A DNA stretch of 64,000 nt, from NCBI GenBank assembly GCA_031969915.1, contig DALYJJ010000007.1, positions 13,257 to 77,256 of the forward strand, given 5' to 3'. The notes under the pieces are model-generated. The model saw only the letters and a program-made list of their open reading frames with translations. It did not search any database and was not told the DNA's origin. Each line of letters opens with the position of its first letter. The stretch's first letter is position 1. This document shows, one piece after another, positions 36,865 through 46,863 of the stretch. The DNA is from DALYJJ01 sp031969915. Lineage in GTDB: Bacteria; Acidobacteriota; Terriglobia; Bryobacterales; Bryobacteraceae. Position numbers and translations under genes: made by a program.

Positions 36865-37349
36865 ACTTGAAACGTAAGAGTAGCGCGAACACCGGGGAGG
36901 CCGAAGCGGGAACGCGGCGGCGGTTCCTGGGATGGCTGACGTCGTTGGGGCTGGCCGGGTCCGGCGTGCTGACGGCGTTCTCGAATTTCGTTTTCATCAA
37001 GCCGCGGGCCACCTACGGCGACCCGCAGCGGTTCAGCGTGGGGAAGCCGGAGGATTATCCGGCGGGTTCGCGAATGACGCTGGAAGCACAGCGTGTGTGC
37101 ATTGTGCGCGACGGCGGCAAACTCGCCGCCATCTCCACCACGTGCACGCACCTGGGCTGCATTATCGGGCTGAGTGAAACGGGCTTTGCGTGTCCGTGCC
37201 ACGGGTCGCGCTTCGACCAGGACGGAAATGTGACCGGCGGTCCCGCGCCGCGGCCGCTGCCCTGGTACAAGGTGACGCTGGCGCCCAACGGGGAGATCGA
37301 GGTCGACAAGGACCAGGAAGTACCGCAGGGGAGCTACATCAACGTATGA
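36861..37349 (+). CDS. Rieske [2Fe-2S] protein of a bc-type complex
   Basis: 162 residues. A Tat-like N-terminus with twin arginines ([17 protein letters not shown]) and membrane anchor precedes the Rieske domain with both cluster boxes, CTHLGC and CPCHGS, near residues 93-115. It transfers electrons from quinol to the cytochrome subunit. Its start overlaps the preceding gene by 4 bases and its stop overlaps the cytochrome b start. The extra Cys in each box (C-T-H-L-G-C, C-P-C-H) for the stabilising disulfide is present. Confidence 0.93.
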   Translation: MNLKRKSSANTGEAEAGTRRRFLGWLTSLGLAGSGVLTAFSNFVFIKPRATYGDPQRFSVGKPEDYPAGSRMTLEAQRVCIVRDGGKLAAISTTCTHLGCIIGLSETGFACPCHGSRFDQDGNVTGGPAPRPLPWYKVTLAPNGEIEVDKDQEVPQGSYINV

Positions 37350-38689
37350 CGCCCGCCGCGCCGCCCGCCAAGCCCACGCCGCCCAAGCCGGAGAAGCAGT
37401 CGCTCCTCGGCTGGGTGCGCGATCTGCCGGACATGGTCTGGCATTCGATCTTCCGCAATCCGCTGCCCTCGAACGACGTTGAGCGCTCGGCCACCAGCTT
37501 CACCAACTTCTTCCTTCATATCCATCCGGTGAAAGTCCACCGGAACACGCTGCGGCCCGCCTACACGTTCGGGCTTGGGCTGATGTCCTTCTTCCTGTTC
37601 GTGATCCTGGTGGTCACCGGCATTCTGCTGATGTTTTACTACGTGCCTTCCACCGAACAGGCGTACGACCGGATGCTCGACCTGCGCGGGTCGGTCGCCT
37701 TCGGAACGTTGCTTCGGAACATGCACCGGTGGGCGGCCCACGGCATGGTGGCCCTGGTCTTTCTCCATATGTGCCGGGTGTTTTTCACCGGCTCCTACAA
37801 GAAGCCGCGCGAGTTCAATTGGGTTTTGGGCGTGGTGCTGATGCTGCTCACGTTCGGAATGAGCTTCACGGGCTACCTGCTGCCTTGGGACCAATTGGCC
37901 TTCTGGGCGATCACCGTGGGCGCCGCCATTGCAGGTTACGCGCCGGTGGTCGGCAACGACGTCCGCTTCCTGCTGTTGGGCGACGCCAACGTGGGGCAGG
38001 AGGCGCTGCTGCGATTCTACGTTCTGCACGTGGCCGTGCTACCCGCGATCCTGACGCTGCTCATCGCGATCCACTTCTGGCGCATCCGCAAGGACGGCGG
38101 GCTCTCGCGGCCGGCCGATCCGGTTTCCGAAGCCCCGCCCCTGCAACTGGCGGCGACACAGGCGGCGGGCGCTCCGGTCTCGGTGAGCGTGAAGGCGGTG
38201 GAACTCGAACCGCGCAAGACCTACGGGCTGCAAGGCCTGGTGCGCGGGCCGCTCACCAAGGTGGGGAACATCCCCGACAACTCCGTGTTCTCCTGGCCGC
38301 ACCTGCTGATCGCTGAGCTATTCACCTTCGTCGTGACGCTCTCCGTGATCCTGGTGCTCTCCTTGTTCTTCAACGCGCCGCTCGAAGAGCCGGTAAACGT
38401 TATGCACCCGCCCAACCCGGCCAAGGCTCCGTGGTACTTCCTCGGCCTGCAGGAGATGGTCAGCTACTCGGCTTTCTGGGGCGGCGTGGGCATTCCCACC
38501 CTTTTTGTGATCGGGCTGATGTTGGTTCCCTACATGGACCGCGGCACAAAGGGCGTGGGCGTATGGTTCGCCCGCGAACGCCTGCTGGCGAATACGGTCT
38601 TTCTGACGTTCGTGGTGGTGAACGTGATTCTGGTCATCATCGGCACACTCTTCCGGGGCCCGAACTGGGCCTTTGTGACTCCCTGGTAA
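37346..38689 (+). CDS. Cytochrome b of the bc-type quinol oxidase complex
   Basis: 447 residues in one chain, i.e. N- and C-terminal cytochrome b parts fused. Heme-b ligand histidines are in [21 protein letters not shown] and [19 protein letters not shown]; the quinol-site segment appears as [15 protein letters not shown], a PDWY variant of b6f/bc proteins. About eight membrane helices are predicted. A soluble linker of ~80 residues (~255-330) separates the two halves. The hydrophilic Pro-rich first 25 residues are atypical. ATGA overlap with the Rieske gene. Confidence 0.92.
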   Translation: MTPAAPPAKPTPPKPEKQSLLGWVRDLPDMVWHSIFRNPLPSNDVERSATSFTNFFLHIHPVKVHRNTLRPAYTFGLGLMSFFLFVILVVTGILLMFYYVPSTEQAYDRMLDLRGSVAFGTLLRNMHRWAAHGMVALVFLHMCRVFFTGSYKKPREFNWVLGVVLMLLTFGMSFTGYLLPWDQLAFWAITVGAAIAGYAPVVGNDVRFLLLGDANVGQEALLRFYVLHVAVLPAILTLLIAIHFWRIRKDGGLSRPADPVSEAPPLQLAATQAAGAPVSVSVKAVELEPRKTYGLQGLVRGPLTKVGNIPDNSVFSWPHLLIAELFTFVVTLSVILVLSLFFNAPLEEPVNVMHPPNPAKAPWYFLGLQEMVSYSAFWGGVGIPTLFVIGLMLVPYMDRGTKGVGVWFARERLLANTVFLTFVVVNVILVIIGTLFRGPNWAFVTPW

Positions 38690-38695
38690 ACGAAT

Positions 38696-40510
38696 ATGAG
38701 ACTCGCACTGGCTATCGGAAGTCTCCTGATCTTCGTCGTGCACGGGCTCGTGTTCTACCAGCAGTTCTTCCACGACTGGGAGCGGCATCAGGTCGGTTAC
38801 TTCGACCAGGCTCGCGGCCTGGCCAAGACCGACGCGGAGCGCGCCGCCGTCTCCGGGCGCCGCCCGCGCATCGAGCAATTCATCGTCACCAGCTTCGGCG
38901 AACGGCGCGTGGACCGCTGCGGCACCTGCCATATTGCGGCCGACGATCCGCGGTTTGAGAAATACGCGAACCCGCTCAAATCGCACCCCTACTCCGCCTC
39001 CATGGGCGACTTCCAGAAGAACGGGAAGTGGGAACGGAAACACAAGTTCGCCGACTTCGGCTGCACCATCTGCCACGACGGGCAGGGGCGCGGGCTCGAT
39101 CCGCACTACAGCCACGGCGAGGATCACTATTGGCCGGACCCGCTCATCGGCTACACGACGCAGGCGGGTTGGCGCAAGGAGTTCCTGCCGAATCTGAAGG
39201 GCAAGGAGTACATCGAGGCGAACTGCGCACAGTGCCATACCGAGAAGGGCTTCGCGGGCACGAAGTGGGTGGAGCGCGGACGCGAGCTGTTCTTCTCCAC
39301 CAACTGTTACGGCTGCCATCGCGTGGAAGGCCTGAGCGACGGCACGCTGGGACCGGACCTGAGCGAGGCCGGGCACAAGTTCAAGCTCGATTACCTGTGG
39401 GAGTCGATTGTCGATCCGCGGGCGAACTCGGCCACCTCGTTCATGCCTAAGTTCAAACTCTCCGGCGACGACACGAAGGCGCTGGTGATCTTCCTCAAGA
39501 GCAGGCGGGGGAAGAGCTTCGCGGAGCCCGATATTCAACGCTTCCGCGACAAAGTGGCGCAGGGCGCCGAACTGGTGCAGGAGACCGTGAAGCCGGTGGA
39601 GATCGTGCCCGCGATGGCCGTGAAGCAGGGGCGGGAACTAATCGACAGCCGCGCCTGCCTGGCCTGCCACAAGCTGGGTGACAAGGACGGGGCCGTCGCA
39701 CCGGACCTGTCCTATGAGGGGCTTCTCAAGGGTGAAACGTGGATCTATGAGCACTTCAAGAATCCGAGGGCGAGCATCTCGGATTCGATCATGCCCACGT
39801 TCCGTTTCACCGATCCGGAGTTCAAGGCGCTCACTTCCTACTTGGCGAGCCTGCAGAGCGCGCCCAACCTGACGTCGGGAGAACAGACTTACAAGACGCT
39901 CTGCCAGCGCTGCCACGGCGAGAAAGGCGATGGGCACGGCTTGATCGCCGTGTACCTGGATCCCTACCCGCGCGACCTGACCAAGGCCGCGTTCATGAAC
40001 TCCAAGACGGAGACCCGGCTGGCGGCCTCCGTGCGCGAAGGCGTGGCGGGAACGTCGATGCCCGCCTGGGGCAAGATCCTGAACGAACAGCAGACCAAGG
40101 ACGTGCTGGCGTACGTGCAGACCACGTTCGTGAAGGAGGCGCGGCGGGCGGTGAGGGAACAGAAGCTTCCGGAAACGAACCCGGTGGCGATGTCGAAGGA
40201 ATCGGCCGCGCGCGGCGAAGCGACGTTTGTGGCCCGCTGCGGCGGCTGCCATGGCCGGAAGGGCGACGGCAAGGGTCCGAACTCGCTCGACATCCTGCCC
40301 CGCCCTCGGAATCTGCGCAACAGCGACTTTGTGGCCAGCGTCAGCGACAAGCGCCTGTTCCAGTCGATCCTGTACGGCGTCCAGGGCACGGCGATGCCGC
40401 CGTGGATCGATTACGGCATGAGCCAGAACGAGGTCGGCGATCTGGTGAACTTCATTCGCAGCATCAACAGCAAGCAGCCGCAAGGGAGTCAGTATGCAAA
40501 GTCAAATTAG
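38696..40510 (+). CDS. Membrane-anchored heptaheme cytochrome c
   Basis: 604 residues with one N-terminal anchor helix (residues ~2-21). Seven CXXCH motifs are visible: CGTCH 75-79, CTICH 123-127, CAQCH 177-181, CYGCH 204-208, CLACH 321-325, CQRCH 403-407 and CGGCH near 520. The first half resembles multiheme cytochromes of bc-type complexes; the last three motifs sit in class-I c-type domains ([40 protein letters not shown]). Located between cytochrome b and CcoN, it may replace cytochrome c1 and CcoP and carry electrons straight from the bc module to the oxidase. Its end overlaps ccoN by 17 bases. Confidence 0.9.
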   Translation: MRLALAIGSLLIFVVHGLVFYQQFFHDWERHQVGYFDQARGLAKTDAERAAVSGRRPRIEQFIVTSFGERRVDRCGTCHIAADDPRFEKYANPLKSHPYSASMGDFQKNGKWERKHKFADFGCTICHDGQGRGLDPHYSHGEDHYWPDPLIGYTTQAGWRKEFLPNLKGKEYIEANCAQCHTEKGFAGTKWVERGRELFFSTNCYGCHRVEGLSDGTLGPDLSEAGHKFKLDYLWESIVDPRANSATSFMPKFKLSGDDTKALVIFLKSRRGKSFAEPDIQRFRDKVAQGAELVQETVKPVEIVPAMAVKQGRELIDSRACLACHKLGDKDGAVAPDLSYEGLLKGETWIYEHFKNPRASISDSIMPTFRFTDPEFKALTSYLASLQSAPNLTSGEQTYKTLCQRCHGEKGDGHGLIAVYLDPYPRDLTKAAFMNSKTETRLAASVREGVAGTSMPAWGKILNEQQTKDVLAYVQTTFVKEARRAVREQKLPETNPVAMSKESAARGEATFVARCGGCHGRKGDGKGPNSLDILPRPRNLRNSDFVASVSDKRLFQSILYGVQGTAMPPWIDYGMSQNEVGDLVNFIRSINSKQPQGSQYAKSN

Positions 40511-41909
40511 CCGGGCGGAACTCGCCGGGGCCGGCGCTCCATCCGCCGCCACTCTGGTGCACGAGGATCTCACCGCGAAGTGGTTTCTGGTGAGTTCGGT
40601 TTCCTACTTCTTCATTGTGGGCATCGTGGCGGTGATCATCGCCGCCAAGTTCACCATGCCGGATCTGATGGGCACCATCGCGCCCCTGAGCTACGGGCGG
40701 CTGCGGCCCCTGCACGTCAACGGCATGCTCTTCGGCTGGCTGCTGGCGGCGGACATGGGGTTGACCTACTACCTGATTCCGCGGCTGTGCGGCGTGAAGC
40801 TGTGGAGCGAGAAGCTCGGTATGGCCACGGCGGCGCTGTGGAACGTGATCGTGCTGAGCGCGGTGGTCTGCCTTCTGATGGGCTGGAACCAGGGCCTGGA
40901 GTACGCAGAACTGCCGCTCGCGCTCGACGTCCTGGTGGTGGTGGCCTGGATCATGTTCGGGTTGAACATCTTCATGACCATCTTCGGGCGCAAGTACGAA
41001 CAGATGTACGTGTCCATCTGGTACGTGATGGGCACCATCCTGTGGACCGCCTTCGTCTACCTCACCGGTAATTTCGCCACCCTCTTCACCACTGGCGTCA
41101 ACCAGGCGAACCTGAACTGGATGTACGTGCACAACGCGGTGGGCCTGATCTTTACGCCCGTCGGCCTGGCGCTGGCCTACTACTTCATTCCGCGAACCTC
41201 GAACACGCCGCTCTACTCGCACCAGTTGTCGATGATCGGCTTCTGGTCGCTGGCCTTCGTCTACGTCTGGACGGGCGCGCACCACATGATTCACGGGCCC
41301 ATATCCCAGTGGCTGCAGACGATCTCGATCGCCTTCAGCGTGATGCTGTTGATTCCGGTGTGGTCGGCGGTCTATAACTTCTTCGCCACCATGAAGGGCC
41401 AGTGGCACCAGATGAAGGACAACGTGCCGCTGAAGTTCCTGATGTCGGGCGTGGTGTTCTACCTTCTGACCTGCTTCCAGGGACCGATGCACAGCCTGCG
41501 CGCGGTCAACGCGATCGTCTCCAAGACCGACTGGATCCCGGGGCACGCGCACATGGCCGTGCTCGGTGCGTTCAGCTTCTTCGCCATCGCCGGCACGTAC
41601 CACGTGATCCCTCGCATCTGGGGGCGCAAGCTCTTCTCCGACAGCCTGGCCAACTGGAGCTACTGGAGCTTCATGATGGGCGGGCTCGGATTCTTCGTCA
41701 CCCTGTGGCTGGGCGGCTTCTGGCAGGGCTGGCAATGGAACAATCCCGCCATTCCGTTCATCGACACGGTGAAGGCGCTGCAGCCGGTGTGGATTGTGCG
41801 CCTCTTCTCCGGATTCCTGATGTTCGCGGGCATCGTGATGTTCGCCTACAACGTGCTGGCCACGGCGCTGGGCACGGGCGGCGAGGAACCGGCGGCGGCC
41901 AAGGCATAA
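40494..41909 (+). CDS. ccoN: cbb3-type cytochrome c oxidase subunit I
   Basis: 471 residues with about 12 membrane helices. Histidine ligands of the C-family heme-copper oxidase are visible in [13 protein letters not shown] (heme b), [10 protein letters not shown] (CuB), [10 protein letters not shown] (CuB pair) and [14 protein letters not shown] (hemes). The absence of the D-channel Glu signature of A-type enzymes and the neighbouring CcoO support the cbb3 assignment. It reduces O2 to water and usually has high oxygen affinity. AGGGAG lies before the start, inside the heptaheme gene. Confidence 0.94.
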   Translation: MQSQISRAELAGAGAPSAATLVHEDLTAKWFLVSSVSYFFIVGIVAVIIAAKFTMPDLMGTIAPLSYGRLRPLHVNGMLFGWLLAADMGLTYYLIPRLCGVKLWSEKLGMATAALWNVIVLSAVVCLLMGWNQGLEYAELPLALDVLVVVAWIMFGLNIFMTIFGRKYEQMYVSIWYVMGTILWTAFVYLTGNFATLFTTGVNQANLNWMYVHNAVGLIFTPVGLALAYYFIPRTSNTPLYSHQLSMIGFWSLAFVYVWTGAHHMIHGPISQWLQTISIAFSVMLLIPVWSAVYNFFATMKGQWHQMKDNVPLKFLMSGVVFYLLTCFQGPMHSLRAVNAIVSKTDWIPGHAHMAVLGAFSFFAIAGTYHVIPRIWGRKLFSDSLANWSYWSFMMGGLGFFVTLWLGGFWQGWQWNNPAIPFIDTVKALQPVWIVRLFSGFLMFAGIVMFAYNVLATALGTGGEEPAAAKA

Positions 41910-41922
41910 GGAGGAACAAGCC

Positions 41923-42492
41923 ATGTTACGGAAAGCCGACAACAACGCGGGGTTTGCGATCGCCGCTTCCCTGGTGCTCTTCTTCATCGGCGGCGTGCTG
42001 ACCACCATCGTTCCTCCGCTGGTGGACAAGACGTGGGCCAAGCCGTTTGAGAATAACGATCCCTCCAAGGGGCCCACGGGAAAGGCCCGCCCGCTGACCC
42101 AACTGGAGGCCCGCGGCCGCGACATCTATGTGCGCGAGGGCTGCTGGTACTGCCACACCCAGCAAACGCGCACGCTGCTCGCCGACACCAAACGCAGTGG
42201 ATGGCGCGGCGTCGATTCGCCCGTTTCCACGCCGGACGAGTTCGTCTACGACTCGCCCCACATGTTCGGAACCAAGCGCACGGGCCCCGATCTTTCGCGC
42301 GTCGGCGGCAAGTACGACGAGCAATGGCACCGTACGCATTTCCGCAATCCGCGCGACCTGGTGCCCGGATCCATCATGCCGCCCTATCCCTGGATCGTCG
42401 AAAACCCGGACGAGTTCAAAGCGATGGTGGCGTACCTGCAACAACTCGGCCGCGCCAAGAACTGGCGGCCGGATAACGACTACGAGAAATAG
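41923..42492 (+). CDS. ccoO: cbb3-type cytochrome c oxidase subunit II
   Basis: 189 residues. One anchor helix (FAIAASLVLFFIGGVLTTIV) and one heme-c motif in YVREGCWYCHTQQTRTL, characteristic of CcoO/FixO; the distal Met ligand is probably in PGSIMPPYPWI. It is preceded by a strong TAAGGAGG ribosome-binding site. It is linked to ccoN (13 bp) and the gap-containing small gene (2 bp). Confidence 0.94.
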   Translation: MLRKADNNAGFAIAASLVLFFIGGVLTTIVPPLVDKTWAKPFENNDPSKGPTGKARPLTQLEARGRDIYVREGCWYCHTQQTRTLLADTKRSGWRGVDSPVSTPDEFVYDSPHMFGTKRTGPDLSRVGGKYDEQWHRTHFRNPRDLVPGSIMPPYPWIVENPDEFKAMVAYLQQLGRAKNWRPDNDYEK

Positions 42493-42494
42493 AC

Positions 42495-42661
42495 ATGACC
42501 TACGATCCCACTTGGCCCAGCGTCTACTTCGCCTACCTGTTCTTCGCTTTGATGTTCGGGCTCGCGCTCTACTTCTTTGTGCGTAGCGTGAGNNNNNNNN
42601 NNACCTCGGACGCGCCGGCGAAGACGCGAAGTTTCACATGTTCCTGGAGGACGGGAAATGA
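42495..42661 (+). CDS. Small CcoQ-like membrane protein, interrupted by gap
   Basis: Starts MTYDPTWPSVYFAYLFFALM with one membrane helix ending FFVRSV, then hits ten Ns. After the gap a frame reading LGRAGEDAKFHMFLEDGK ends at the TGA of 42661, which overlaps the next start (ATGA) and is therefore likely the true end. With 10 Ns the two parts are out of frame, so the real gap length must be 2, 5, 8, 11 and so on. By position and size (~50-56 residues) it corresponds to CcoQ, though sequence support is weak. Confidence 0.6.
42593..42602. other. 10-N assembly gap inside the ccoQ-like gene
   Basis: Ten Ns; unlike the gap at 3811-3820, no direct repeat flanks it. The reading frames on either side do not fit a length of 10. 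Confidence 0.95.
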
Positions 42662-42954
42662 GCGACGGGAAGAACCTCAAAGACTATGCCGGCGGCTGGA
42701 TCCAGGAGCGCGAAGGGACGGAAATCCCCGGGTTCCTGAAGATCGCTTTCCCGATCATCGGGTTGTTTTGCACCGCCTACCTGGTGGTCTACATGGTAGG
42801 CGAAGTGGATCACGCCGACCGCGGCTCCCTGGTGAAGATCTTCAACGCGGCGACCCAGACTTCGCCCGTACTGATGTACGTCGTGGCGGCCTTGTCGCTG
42901 CTGTACGTCGTCGCCGTGGCGGTGTTCGCCGTCCGGAAGTTCAAAGAGGACTAG
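42658..42954 (+). CDS. Two-helix membrane protein of the cbb3 operon
   Basis: 98 residues, overlapping the preceding gene by 4 bases. An N-terminal amphipathic part (GGWIQEREGTEIPGFLKI) leads into helix 1 (FPIIGLFCTAYLVVYMVG) and a second helix (VLMYVVAALSLLYVVAVAVF). The first part loosely recalls the membrane anchor of CcoP, but there is no heme motif. It could be the remains of, or a substitute for, the CcoP membrane domain with its hemes moved to the heptaheme protein; that is inference. Confidence 0.7.
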   Translation: MSDGKNLKDYAGGWIQEREGTEIPGFLKIAFPIIGLFCTAYLVVYMVGEVDHADRGSLVKIFNAATQTSPVLMYVVAALSLLYVVAVAVFAVRKFKED

Positions 42955-42955
42955 C

Positions 42956-44872
42956 GTGGAGAACTGGCAGCTCCGGGTTCCGGACGATTCGCAGTATTGG
43001 GTGGAGATGGTGAAGTGCCGGTACGCGTGCCCGGTGAACACGGACGCGTGCGGCTACGTGACGGCGATCGCCGAAGGCCGTTACGAAGACGCCTACCGCA
43101 TCGCGCGGGCGACCAACCCGTTCGCCTCCATTTGCGGACGCGTGTGCGGCGCCCCGTGCGAAGCGGCGTGCCGGCGAGGGTCGCTGGACGAGCCGATTGC
43201 GATCCGGGCCCTGAAGCGTTTCGTTAACGAACGGCACGGGCCGGAGACCGGCGATTACGCCGCGTATCGCGACGGCTGCAACCATGCGATGCTCCCGCAG
43301 AACCGCGGCGACTATGAGCGCGTCGCCGTCGTGGGCGGCGGTGTGTCCGGCCTCACTGTGGCGCACGACCTGGTCCAGCTCGGCTACAAAGTGACGGTCT
43401 TCGAAGCCAACCCGGAGCCCGGCGGCATGCTCACCGTGGGCGTGCCCGTCTTCCGGCTGCCGCGTGATCTGGTGCGGCACGAGATCCAGGCCATCCTCTC
43501 GATGGGGGTGGAGCTGAAATGCAACCTGCGGCTGGGGCGCGATTTTTCGATCGCGAGCCTCCGCAAGGAAGGGTACCGGGCGGTGTTCCTCGGTATCGGG
43601 CTGCCCAAGGGGCGCAAGCTGCCGATCCCGGGCGCGGAAGCCGACGGCGTCTATGACGGCATGGAGTTCCTCCGTTCGTTCAACGAAGGCAAGCCGCTGC
43701 CGCTGGGGCGCCGGATCGTGGTCATCGGCGGCGGTAACGTGGCCTACGACGTGGCGCGTTCGGCGGTTCGTCCCGCGGAGATGCTGGCCGAGATGGGACG
43801 CGACGAGCAGATCGCCTACGACGTGGCGCGCTCCGCGCTGCGTACCAGCGGCGACAAGGAAGTGCACGTCGTCTGCCTGGAAGCACGCGACGAAATGCCC
43901 GCGGACAAGATCGAGATCCACGAAGGAGAAGAAGAAGGCATCCGGCTGCACAACCGCCGGGGGCCGCGCGCCGTGTTGCTCGACGAGCAGGGCCGGCCGC
44001 GGGCGCTGCGCACGGTGAAATGCACCTCCGTGTTCAACGCCGAGGGGCGTTTCGCGCCCCAGTTCGACGAGGGCCAGGTCGAGGACATTGAGATCGATAC
44101 CGTGATGTTCGCCATCGGCCAGACCGCGGATCTGTCGTTCCTCTCACCGGAGGACGGCGTCGAATCCGATCGCGGCCTGATCAAAGTGAACCGCGAGACC
44201 TACCAGACCACGGCGCCGGATGTCTTCGCCTGCGGGGACATCGCGCACGGGCCGAGGCTGTTCATCGACGCGATCGCTTCCGCCCACACGGCGGCGCGGT
44301 CGATGCACGACTACCTGCGCGGAACGCGCACCGACGTGGTGCTCCGGAAGCGCTGGCTGCCGGGCGTCTACACGATGGCCGAAGGCTGGCATGGAATGCC
44401 CCGCGAGAATCCGCCGGCGCTCGAACCGGAGAAACGCGCCTCGTCCATCGAGAACACGGAAATCTGCTTCGACGAGATGACCGCGCGCCGGCAGGGTGCG
44501 CGCTGCCTGCGCTGCAACATCAACACCGTCTTCGATACCGAGAAGTGCATCGCCTGTAACGGCTGCGTGGACGTGTGCCCGGAAGATCTGATCAAGCTGG
44601 TGGGGCTCAGCAAGCTGCCCGACGACCAGGCGTGGCTGCGGCTGGCGCAGGCGGGCGTCGACATCGCCGAACAGGAATACGTCCAGATGCCGCCCGCGGC
44701 GAAGGATGAACTGGGCGGCGTGATGCTCAAGGACGAGGAGACCTGCATCCGTTGCGCGATGTGCGCGACCCGCTGCCCGACGCACGCGATCACCATGAAG
44801 AAGTTCGATTTCGCGACCGAATGCGTGACCGTGCCGTCACCAAACCCGAAAATCTTGTATCAATTAAGGTAG
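42956..44872 (+). CDS. GltD-like FAD/NAD(P) oxidoreductase with C-terminal 4Fe-4S ferredoxin domains
   Basis: 638 residues from a GTG with AGAGG upstream. The N-terminal Cys-rich helical domain (CRYACPVNTDACGY, CGRVCGAPCEAACRRG) is that of glutamate-synthase small subunits and related flavoproteins. It is followed by an FAD Rossmann motif (VAVVGGGVSGLTVAHDL, ~residue 123), an NAD(P) motif (RRIVVIGGGNVAYDVARSA, ~252) and the FAD-closing DVFACGDIAHGPRL. The last ~120 residues add two ferredoxin clusters, CIACNGCVDVCPE and CIRCAMCATRCPTHA. Such enzymes pass electrons between NAD(P)H and ferredoxin-like or quinone partners. Its place inside a bc-cbb3 operon suggests a respiratory role. Confidence 0.88.
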   Translation: MENWQLRVPDDSQYWVEMVKCRYACPVNTDACGYVTAIAEGRYEDAYRIARATNPFASICGRVCGAPCEAACRRGSLDEPIAIRALKRFVNERHGPETGDYAAYRDGCNHAMLPQNRGDYERVAVVGGGVSGLTVAHDLVQLGYKVTVFEANPEPGGMLTVGVPVFRLPRDLVRHEIQAILSMGVELKCNLRLGRDFSIASLRKEGYRAVFLGIGLPKGRKLPIPGAEADGVYDGMEFLRSFNEGKPLPLGRRIVVIGGGNVAYDVARSAVRPAEMLAEMGRDEQIAYDVARSALRTSGDKEVHVVCLEARDEMPADKIEIHEGEEEGIRLHNRRGPRAVLLDEQGRPRALRTVKCTSVFNAEGRFAPQFDEGQVEDIEIDTVMFAIGQTADLSFLSPEDGVESDRGLIKVNRETYQTTAPDVFACGDIAHGPRLFIDAIASAHTAARSMHDYLRGTRTDVVLRKRWLPGVYTMAEGWHGMPRENPPALEPEKRASSIENTEICFDEMTARRQGARCLRCNINTVFDTEKCIACNGCVDVCPEDLIKLVGLSKLPDDQAWLRLAQAGVDIAEQEYVQMPPAAKDELGGVMLKDEETCIRCAMCATRCPTHAITMKKFDFATECVTVPSPNPKILYQLR

Positions 44873-44874
44873 GG

Positions 44875-45567
44875 ATGACGCCGCTGGAATTATTGGCGCC
44901 GCTGGGGCTGGGAGTGGTTTCCAGTCTTCACTGCGCGGGCATGTGCGGGCCCATCGTCCTCGCCTACACGCTGCCCATGCAGCGCGGCGGGGTGCGCCGC
45001 CCCTTGTCCGCGCACCTGGCGTACAACGCGGGGCGCATCGGAACCTACGCCCTGCTGGGCGCGCTGGCCGGCTTGCTGGGGGGCGGCGTGGCGACCCTCG
45101 GACACATGGCGGGCCTGGAGCGGCAGGCCGCGATTCTCACCGGAATTCTGATGATCGCCGCGGGTGTGCTGGCCGGCGGATGGCTGCCCACGAGCGGCTT
45201 GGTCCGGATCGGCGGCGGCGTGCCCGGCAGTCTTTCGAGGGCCTTCGGCAGACTGGTGCGGCCGGGCGGAGTGGGCGGCAAGTTCGCGCTTGGCGCCACC
45301 ATGGGGCTGCTGCCGTGCGGCATGGTGTACGCCGCGCTGGTGCAGGCGATGGCGACCTCCAGCGCCTGGAGCGGCGCGGCGAGCATGGCGCTGTTCGGCG
45401 TGGGGACGTCGGGTTCACTGCTTGCCATCGGGATGCTGTCGGGGACCGTCTCCGGCCGGTTGGGCCGCTATTCGAGCGCCGCCGTCTCGTTGTCGGTGAT
45501 CGCCCTGGGCGCCTTCGTGATCTGGCGAGGGGCCACCGGCCCGCTGGTTGCGGGGAGCTGCCATTGA
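44875..45567 (+). CDS. TauE/SafE (UreH-like) membrane protein of the cbb3 assembly cluster
   Basis: 230 residues starting 2 bp after the oxidoreductase stop, with AAGGTAGGG as ribosome-binding site. Six or so membrane helices; the first contains SSLHCAGMCGPIVLAY, a Cys/His/Met motif suited to copper binding and characteristic of COG2836-type proteins found in cco clusters. A second conserved patch is GLLPCGMVYAAL. Probable role: copper handling during oxidase assembly. The stop overlaps the TTG start of ccoG. Confidence 0.85.
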   Translation: MTPLELLAPLGLGVVSSLHCAGMCGPIVLAYTLPMQRGGVRRPLSAHLAYNAGRIGTYALLGALAGLLGGGVATLGHMAGLERQAAILTGILMIAAGVLAGGWLPTSGLVRIGGGVPGSLSRAFGRLVRPGGVGGKFALGATMGLLPCGMVYAALVQAMATSSAWSGAASMALFGVGTSGSLLAIGMLSGTVSGRLGRYSSAAVSLSVIALGAFVIWRGATGPLVAGSCH

Positions 45568-46862
45568 AGATCGAACGGCTGCCCGCGCTGCCACCCGCGG
45601 AAACCAATTACCACCGGGTCCGCAAGCGCATCCACCTGATCTGTTTCCTGATCTTCCTCGCGCTGCCGTTCTTAAATATTCTGCGCGTGGACATCCCCGG
45701 GCAGCGGTTCTGGTTCGCGGGGGCGGAGATCTGGATCAGCGAGTTTTCGATCGTCTTCTTCACGCTCATGTTCCTCATGTTCGTGATCGCGGCCGGCGCG
45801 ATCGTCTGGGGGCGCGTCTATTGCAGTTACCTGTGCCCGCAGATGATCTTCAGCGAGTGGGCTTCGGCCACCGAGCGGCGCCTGTCGAAGTTCATCGGGA
45901 AGCGCTGGGCGAAGTGGCCGGCGGCGCGCAAACAGATCGCGACGCGGATCTCCCTGTACACGGTTCTGGTCGTCGCGAGCGTCTTTTTGGCCTTCGTCTT
46001 CACAGCCTACTTCGTGGATCCCTGGGACCTGCTGGGACGCTTGTCTAGCCTGGACATCGTCACCGCCGGCGGCATCACCGGAGCGGTCGTCACACTGCTG
46101 ACCTTCCTCGACCTCGCGTTCCTGCGGCAGAAGTTCTGCACGACCGTATGCCCCTACGGTTATCTGCAGGGCATGCTCCAGGACAGGAACTCGCTCCTGG
46201 TCACCTACCGCGACGAAAGCAAGACCTGCATCGAATGCAAGAAGTGCGTGCGGGTCTGCGAGATGGGAATCGACATCCGCAAGTCGCCTTACCAGATCGA
46301 GTGTGTGCACTGCGGCGAGTGCATCGACGCCTGCGAGGACGTGCTGCGGCGAGTCGGCCGGCCGGGCCTCATCGCCTACTCCTGGGGCGAGAAGCCGAAG
46401 TCCGAAGTGCGCGAGAGCTGGCTGCGGCGGATGGGTATTCGCGACGCCAAGCGCGTGGCGATCATGGTCATCCTGCTCTTTTACGGCGTGGGGCTGTCCG
46501 TCGCCTTGGCCATGCGCAAGCCCGTGCTGGTGCAGATCGCGCCGGACCGCTCGGTCCTCTACACCAAGGCGCCGGATGGCCGGATTGCGAACCGCATGCG
46601 GCTGAAGCTGGCCAACCGGACCGGCCGGGCGACGGCGGTGCGGCTGTGGACCGAGGGCCTGGAGGGCGCCGAGGTCGGATTGTCGCAGAACCCGATGAAC
46701 CTGCGCGCGGGAGAGACCATCGACCGGATGTTCGACGTGCGCGCTCCGCACCGCGAGGGGCAGCAGGACGTCAACCGGTTCCGTTTCGTCGCGCAAACCG
46801 AGGGCGAGCAGCCGGAGTCGTTCGAGATGACGTTCATCATGCCCGTCCGGAAGGAGCGCTGA
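45564..46862 (+). CDS. ccoG: Cytochrome c oxidase accessory protein CcoG (FixG)
   Basis: 432 residues from a TTG start (GGGGAG upstream) overlapping the previous stop. Five or so membrane helices in the first half carry VYCSYLCPQMIFSEW and the FCTTVCPYGYLQGMLQDR segment. Two 4Fe-4S motifs follow, CIECKKCVRVCEMGIDIR and CVHCGECIDACED. The C-terminal third is a periplasmic Ig-like domain (MRLKLANRTGRATAVRLW). CcoG reduces Cu(II) to Cu(I) for the oxidase. It is linked to ccoI through one tiny gene. Confidence 0.94.
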   Translation: MKIERLPALPPAETNYHRVRKRIHLICFLIFLALPFLNILRVDIPGQRFWFAGAEIWISEFSIVFFTLMFLMFVIAAGAIVWGRVYCSYLCPQMIFSEWASATERRLSKFIGKRWAKWPAARKQIATRISLYTVLVVASVFLAFVFTAYFVDPWDLLGRLSSLDIVTAGGITGAVVTLLTFLDLAFLRQKFCTTVCPYGYLQGMLQDRNSLLVTYRDESKTCIECKKCVRVCEMGIDIRKSPYQIECVHCGECIDACEDVLRRVGRPGLIAYSWGEKPKSEVRESWLRRMGIRDAKRVAIMVILLFYGVGLSVALAMRKPVLVQIAPDRSVLYTKAPDGRIANRMRLKLANRTGRATAVRLWTEGLEGAEVGLSQNPMNLRAGETIDRMFDVRAPHREGQQDVNRFRFVAQTEGEQPESFEMTFIMPVRKER

Positions 46863-46863
46863 G

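Noticed and set aside
40464..42125. 553-residue antisense frame across ccoN and ccoO
   Set aside because: His/Gln/Arg-rich composition caused by the reverse of hydrophobic codons; the sense genes are certain.
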